Origin: JAPKEZ01 sp047638975
GTDB lineage: Bacteria; Planctomycetota; UBA1135
DNA: 9,688 bases
Reading direction: 5' to 3'
Assembly (NCBI GenBank): GCA_047638975.1
Contig: JBLINB010000058.1
Location: 1 to 9,688 of the forward strand
Below the pieces are notes generated by a model. The model made no database searches. It saw only the letters and a program-made list of their open reading frames with translations, and was not told the origin of the DNA. Shown one piece after another: positions 6,267-9,688 of the stretch. The position numbers and the translations under genes are program-made. The first letter of the stretch is position 1. Each line of letters starts with the position of its first letter.

Positions 6267-6815
6267 ATGTACGGCATCGTCCACAACTCCCTACTTGACC
6301 ACTTAAAAGACAATCATTCCTCGCATGATTGGGAGAACATCATGTCAGAGTTGCACGACTATCCACAGGAAGGGTTTCTGCTTTTCGAAAGCTACGATGA
6401 CGCGAGCTTATTAAGCATGATTGGGAAAGCTATAGAAACTACTCAATTAGAACCTGCTGATCTCCTTATAGCCTTTGGAGAATATTGGGTACTTGAAGCT
6501 GCGCCAAAGCACTTTGGTGCATTTCTATCATTGACGGGCAATGACATTCATGTATTTATGTCGAACTTAAATACCGTACACGATAGAGCCTCGGCGCTCT
6601 TTCCGGGCTATACCCCCCCATCTTTTCGCATTTCGGGTACTCTAGAAAATGGAGATTTGAAGATTTACTATTCTTCAAAAAGGGATGGGTTTGACAGTTT
6701 TGTAATGGGAGCACTGCAGGGTATATGCAAACGCTTTGACATCTCTGGCACCGTTAAACCTGACGGTCATTTAGAAAGCGGCGAATCTGTTTTCGCGATG
6801 GATTTGATTAAATAA
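6267..6815 (+). CDS. H-NOX haem nitric oxide sensor
   Basis: 182 residues, the full length of stand-alone H-NOX proteins. It binds haem and senses NO, then regulates a partner kinase or cyclase. Seen in the sequence: the N terminus MYGIVHNSL, typical of the family and fixing the start; GEYWV (about 71-75); the proximal haem ligand H105 in NLNTVHDRASALFP; the proline pair in TPPSF (117-118); and the haem-propionate motif Y135-x-S137-x-R139. No tyrosine occurs after Y135, so the distal tyrosine that lets some H-NOX proteins bind oxygen (Tyr140 of the Thermoanaerobacter protein) is absent. The protein should be NO-selective. Its stop is 7 bases before the kinase start, which indicates an operon and a direct functional pair. 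It is called hnoX in Shewanella; orthology is likely but not proven here. Confidence 0.95.
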   Translation: MYGIVHNSLLDHLKDNHSSHDWENIMSELHDYPQEGFLLFESYDDASLLSMIGKAIETTQLEPADLLIAFGEYWVLEAAPKHFGAFLSLTGNDIHVFMSNLNTVHDRASALFPGYTPPSFRISGTLENGDLKIYYSSKRDGFDSFVMGALQGICKRFDISGTVKPDGHLESGESVFAMDLIK

Positions 6816-6822
6816 TACGGTT

Positions 6823-8475
6823 ATGGAAGGGATTGACAAAGAAGCTCTATGCAACATATTCCCATTTCACTTTATAATGGGGACGGACATGACATTGCTC
6901 GAAGTGTCGCCAAAGTTGTCTGCCGTGTCGCCCAAAATGGTAGTAGGCGCAAAAGCATTAGATTGCCTCCGCTTCGAGAGACCTATCCTTAAGCAATATA
7001 GCTTCGAAACTCTACTCAATTACAAAAAATCAACAGTTGAAATAGGCCTCGAAGATATTGCGGACATTAACTTCATCGGGCAGATGGTCCAGAATCAAAG
7101 TTCCCCGCAAGAGATAATTTTTCTGGTTAAGCCTTTCTCAGAGAACTTAAGCAAGCTGTCTGATGCTGGGTTCACGCTGTCCGACTTTGCGCCTTCAGAT
7201 GCATTGCCCGATCTTTTACTTGGTCTTCAACTCGCCAACACAAAAAGCCTGCAGCTGAAGCGACAGAATGACCTATTGAGTGAAGAGATTCGCATTAACC
7301 AATTTCTGTCAGATATCTTTGCATGTGGCACCCTTGAGAATTTGTTTCTTAATCTTGCTCAGAGTATTTCCAGGACACTTGAGGCCGACGATGTTGTTAT
7401 TTACAAAGTGGGGCCCTCTTTGGCTCGCCAAGTGGCTGGTGCAGGTAGCGCCCGGACATCCCTGCAGGTATTAGAATCCGGGCTTACCGTTCCTGCTGGG
7501 GTGGGAGTTGTTGGCAGGGCAATGTTAGAACAAAAGACTCAGCTAGTAATGGATGTTTCTAAAAATGATTACTACGTCAAAGATTCAGCCAGCCTAGGAG
7601 GATCGGAAATATCAGTACCGGTCATTATCGATGGCCAGGTGATCGCCGTGATTGATTCCGAATCGAGAGCAATTAATCGATATTCCGAAGAAGATGTCCA
7701 TTTGCTAGAGAAATTTGCGGGACTAGCCGGCCGGGCGATTATTAGCCAAGAACGACTAGTATCCGCTCAGCGAGCAATTCTTAAAACATCACAAACGTTA
7801 AAAAGTAAAAATCAAAGTCTACGGTCAATCTCTCATGAATTCCGTACTCCGCTCGCCCAAATTTCTTCTGGGGTACAACTACTTTCGAGACACGGGAGCG
7901 CCATGGACGAAGACGAAAGAAGAGAAACCTTAGAAAGCCTCTTTCATCCTATTGATCGGTTGACAAACTTATTTGGCTCATTAATGAACGAGAATGAGGG
8001 GGTACAGGAGGAAATAGTTATAGAAGAGTTTTGCCTTATGCAGTTAATTCAAAGGATTGCCGGAGAAGCGCTGCGCCCATATGGGAGAGGTGCCGACCTC
8101 TTGGTGTCTTCGCAGTTCGAAGGACTCAAGCTACATTCTTCTAGAGAATATCTAACACAGATTATTATCAATTTACTTGTAAATGCTGCTAAGTACTCGA
8201 CGATTAATACCAAAATAGAAATCGAAGTCGAACTGATAGGTGGCCGTATACTAATATCTGTTTCGGACTTAGGAATAGGAATCAAAGAGCGTGACTTGGG
8301 CGCTATCTTTGAACCACACATGAGATCGGAAGAGGCAATGTCAATGGCTGGGGGATCCGGCTTTGGGCTGAGTATAGTCCGCGACAAAATTGCAAAGCTA
8401 GGCGGTGAAATATCCGTTACTAGCACAGTAGGCGTCGGCTCATGCTTTCAAGTGTCCATTCCAAAAACGGCTTAA
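6823..8475 (+). CDS. Cytoplasmic sensor histidine kinase: HNOBA - coiled coil - GAF - HisKA - HATPase
   Basis: 550 residues with no membrane segment. Residues about 9-135 match the haem-NO-binding-associated (HNOBA) domain of soluble guanylate cyclase: CNIFPFHFIMGTDMTLLEVS, FERP at about 51, FIGQMV at about 84, IIFLVKP at about 98, and GFTLSDFAPSDALPDLLLG at about 116-134. A helical linker (about 135-165) leads to a GAF domain (about 165-308). The HisKA domain has phospho-acceptor H338 in SISHEFRTPL. The ATPase domain has the N box with N454 (NLLVNAAKYS), G1 D482-x-G484-x-G486, an F box (IFEPH), and G2 GGSGFGLS (510-517). All catalytic motifs are intact. It follows H-NOX after 7 bases and is the likely H-NOX partner, with the divergent EAL regulator as probable phosphate receiver. 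It differs in its sensory part from what I recall of HnoK kinases, so I give no symbol. Base composition is AT-rich compared with the flanking genes. Confidence 0.92.
   Translation: MEGIDKEALCNIFPFHFIMGTDMTLLEVSPKLSAVSPKMVVGAKALDCLRFERPILKQYSFETLLNYKKSTVEIGLEDIADINFIGQMVQNQSSPQEIIFLVKPFSENLSKLSDAGFTLSDFAPSDALPDLLLGLQLANTKSLQLKRQNDLLSEEIRINQFLSDIFACGTLENLFLNLAQSISRTLEADDVVIYKVGPSLARQVAGAGSARTSLQVLESGLTVPAGVGVVGRAMLEQKTQLVMDVSKNDYYVKDSASLGGSEISVPVIIDGQVIAVIDSESRAINRYSEEDVHLLEKFAGLAGRAIISQERLVSAQRAILKTSQTLKSKNQSLRSISHEFRTPLAQISSGVQLLSRHGSAMDEDERRETLESLFHPIDRLTNLFGSLMNENEGVQEEIVIEEFCLMQLIQRIAGEALRPYGRGADLLVSSQFEGLKLHSSREYLTQIIINLLVNAAKYSTINTKIEIEVELIGGRILISVSDLGIGIKERDLGAIFEPHMRSEEAMSMAGGSGFGLSIVRDKIAKLGGEISVTSTVGVGSCFQVSIPKTA
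6850..7230 (+). other. HNOBA domain coding segment of the kinase
   Basis: This segment encodes the FPFHF...LSD...D-L-L-LG pattern that in guanylate cyclase connects the H-NOX domain to the coiled coil and cyclase. It is listed separately because it is the main evidence that the adjacent H-NOX acts on this kinase through a guanylate-cyclase-like interface. Boundaries are approximate. Confidence 0.85.
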
Positions 8476-8526
8476 TTAGCTAGCTTGACATACTGACCCT
8501 TAGCTTCGCTCATTACAGATTATAGG
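8476..8526. other. Short convergent intergenic region, kinase versus lipA
   Basis: 51 bases between two converging stop codons. It contains the palindrome AGCTAGCT (8478-8485) and a lone TTGACA (8485-8490) without a spaced -10. No hairpin plus T-run terminator is evident on either strand. This is the right-hand boundary of the NO module. Confidence 0.5.
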
Positions 8527-9414
8527 CTAAACCTCGAGTCTATTTTTTTGCGCCAACACATAGTTTTCTGCAGCCTTATAAGACGAGCGAACCATCGGAC
8601 CCGAGGCACAATAATCGAAACCGAATTCGTTAATTGCCACATCACCCCATTCATCAAATTTATCGGGATGCACGTACTCGACGACGTCCAGAAGTTTTTT
8701 ATTCGGCTGTAGATACTGACCGAGTGTAAGAATATTGACGTCCACCGCGCGCAAGTCGTGCATCGTTTTGCGCAACTCGTCGTCGGTTTCGCCCAAGCCC
8801 AACATGATCGAAGACTTGGTGGTTAAATCAGGGCGATAACGTTTCGCCTCGGCTAAAACATGCAGCGTCTGATCGTACTTAGCGCGCACATCACGCACGC
8901 GGCGGTGCAAACTTTCAACCGTCTCGATATTGTGCGCGAACACATCTAAACCGCTATCACAAATAGTGTGGATGCAATCATCGTTGCCTTGAAAGTCTGG
9001 CGTCAACGCTTCAACCAGCAAGTCAGGACGTCGTTTCTTAATCGCGCGAATGATTTTCGCGTAATGCCCTGCACCGTAATCCGGCAAATCGTCGCGGTCT
9101 ACTGAAGTGATAACGATATAACGCAGTTGCTCGATGTCGGCACTTGCCGCCACCTTCTCTGGTTCATCAGCATCAAGCCAACCATTTGGATTACCGGTTT
9201 TAACTGCACAAAAGCGGCAACCGCGCGTGCACACATCACCCATCACCATAATGGTGGCAGTGCCGTCTTCCCAGCATTCGCCCAAATTCGGGCAGCGCGC
9301 CTCTTCGCAGACGGTGAATAAATTCTTTTCACGCAGTGATTTGCGTAAATCTGCGGTTTTTTGGCCGCGTGGCAGCTTCATTTTAAGCCACGATGGTTTT
9401 TTGAGATCGGTCAT
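8527..9414 (-). CDS. lipA: Lipoyl synthase LipA (radical SAM)
   Basis: 295 residues, slightly shorter than some LipA proteins but complete. It inserts two sulfur atoms into octanoyl groups on E2 subunits and H protein in the cytoplasm. The auxiliary iron-sulfur cluster motif is C36-x4-C41-x5-C47 (CEEARCPNLGEC), and the radical SAM motif is C62-x3-C66-x2-C69 (VCTRGCRFC). Further marks are VDRDDLPDYGAGHYA, ALTPDF, HNIETV, SSIMLGLGE, TLGQYLQP and the C-terminal RSSY (276-279), which supplies the serine ligand. lipB is not next to it; upstream is a divergent, unrelated gene. The last 30 or so codons are matched by a broken second copy at 4412-4504, so this gene or its 3' end took part in the recombination that placed the NO module downstream of it. 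Confidence 0.97.
   Translation of the reverse strand: MTDLKKPSWLKMKLPRGQKTADLRKSLREKNLFTVCEEARCPNLGECWEDGTATIMVMGDVCTRGCRFCAVKTGNPNGWLDADEPEKVAASADIEQLRYIVITSVDRDDLPDYGAGHYAKIIRAIKKRRPDLLVEALTPDFQGNDDCIHTICDSGLDVFAHNIETVESLHRRVRDVRAKYDQTLHVLAEAKRYRPDLTTKSSIMLGLGETDDELRKTMHDLRAVDVNILTLGQYLQPNKKLLDVVEYVHPDKFDEWGDVAINEFGFDYCASGPMVRSSYKAAENYVLAQKNRLEV
8564..8589. repeat. 26-base perfect direct repeat, copy 2 (in lipA)
   Basis: Partner of 4449-4474, located in the last part of intact lipA over codons for the conserved RSSYKAAE motif. Confidence 0.9.
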
Positions 9415-9434
9415 GTAATTGCCTACTTAAACAT

Positions 9435-9464
9435 ATTATACAGCGTATAGTGCTTTCATGTTTA
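9435..9464 (-). promoter_or_regulatory. Candidate lipA promoter
   Basis: On the minus strand a perfect TATAAT (9435-9440) is preceded, 18 bases upstream, by TAAACA (9459-9464, four of six -35 matches). Twenty bases separate the -10 from the lipA ATG. The -35 would lie inside the first codons of the divergent gene, so the two promoters overlap. Confidence 0.5.
9446..9451 (+). promoter_or_regulatory. Candidate -10 box for the divergent gene at 9458, possibly leaderless
   Basis: TATAGT ends 6 bases before the ATG at 9458, so the expected transcription start falls on or beside the start codon. There is no Shine-Dalgarno sequence in front of this ATG. No convincing -35 is seen. Confidence 0.35.
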
Positions 9465-9688
9465 GTACCTTAATCCTCTCCGCCATTATGGCTTTTTCCG
9501 CGCAAGAGCCCGTCGAGGCCTCGGCGCCAACCAAGCTCGAGACGCTTCAGCTGTCGTATCAAGCAGCCAGGGCTGATTATTATGCCAAACTCGAAGCAAT
9601 GTACGAGTCAGGCGAATTCACTGAGCTTGAAAACCCAATCGAAGAGTACTTCGATCGCTTTAAGATCATCGCTAAAGATAAAGGTGTG
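9458..9688 (+). CDS. N-terminal part of an unidentified exported protein (3' end outside window)
   Basis: The frame is open from ATG 9458 to the last base (77 codons). The first 15 residues, MFSTLILSAIMAFSA, look like a signal peptide with a cleavage site before QEP, although no basic residue precedes the hydrophobic core. The mature part is charged and helical: LQLSYQAARADYYAKLEAMY, then an EEYFDRFKIIAKDKG segment. Such helical leaders occur before thioredoxin-like domains in some secreted proteins, but nothing diagnostic is in the window and I assign no function. It is divergent from lipA with 43 bases between start codons. Confidence 0.65.
   Translation, partial: MFSTLILSAIMAFSAQEPVEASAPTKLETLQLSYQAARADYYAKLEAMYESGEFTELENPIEEYFDRFKIIAKDKGV

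Noticed and set aside
8485..8490. TTGACA as a -35 for a promoter reading antisense into lipA
   Set aside because: No -10-like hexamer occurs at 16-18 bases; the nearest TATA-like sequence (8521-8526) is about 30 bases away.
4449..8589. The 26-base repeats as attachment sites of a tyrosine-recombinase island
   Set aside because: No integrase, excisionase or mobility gene lies between them, and the sequences around the repeats are diverged coding homologues instead of a sharp att boundary. Homologous recombination fits better.

Overview
The window looks like chromosome from a free-living, probably aquatic gammaproteobacterium. The grounds are a proteobacterial-type lipoyl synthase, an OpgC-like acyltransferase, an H-NOX/kinase/EAL module of the kind known from Shewanella and Vibrio, and signal peptides and a lipobox of Gram-negative type. 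The genus cannot be fixed from the sequence. No rRNA, tRNA, CRISPR array, integrase or insertion sequence is visible.

Layout. (1) 1-1996, plus strand: the 3' part of a membrane acyltransferase (acyltransferase 3 family) with ankyrin repeats in one of its loops, then a small lipoprotein with an antibiotic-biosynthesis-monooxygenase (ABM) fold. (2) 2002-4415, minus strand: an exported SurE-type nucleotidase whose stop overlaps the start of a seven-repeat FG-GAP (integrin-alpha-like) protein. (3) 4412-4504, minus strand: a broken copy of the 3' end of lipA. Its stop codon overlaps the surE start. (4) 4487-8475: a nitric-oxide signalling module made of a REC/degenerate-GGDEF/EAL response regulator (minus) divergent from an H-NOX haem sensor and a sensor histidine kinase (plus). 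The kinase carries an HNOBA domain, the domain that follows H-NOX in animal soluble guanylate cyclase. (5) 8527-9414, minus strand: intact lipA. (6) 9458-9688: the start of an unidentified exported protein, divergent from lipA.

The main structural result is that the NO module is bracketed by two copies of the lipA 3' end in the same orientation. One is the real end of lipA (8527-8638) and the other is a frameshifted remnant directly in front of surE (4412-4504). A 26-base stretch is identical between them, while the flanking codons differ mostly at third positions. The simplest reading is that lipA once ran directly into surE and the FG-GAP gene with overlapping start and stop codons. The low-GC NO module was later placed between them by a recombination involving two diverged lipA sequences. 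As a result the last codons of the EAL regulator are read from lipA remnant DNA, and surE plus the FG-GAP gene now lie downstream of the EAL gene.

Inferred circuit: NO binds H-NOX, H-NOX acts on the HNOBA domain of the kinase, and phosphotransfer to the REC domain controls c-di-GMP hydrolysis by the EAL domain. Surface-linked functions (exported nucleotidase, FG-GAP protein) may now be co-transcribed with the output regulator.
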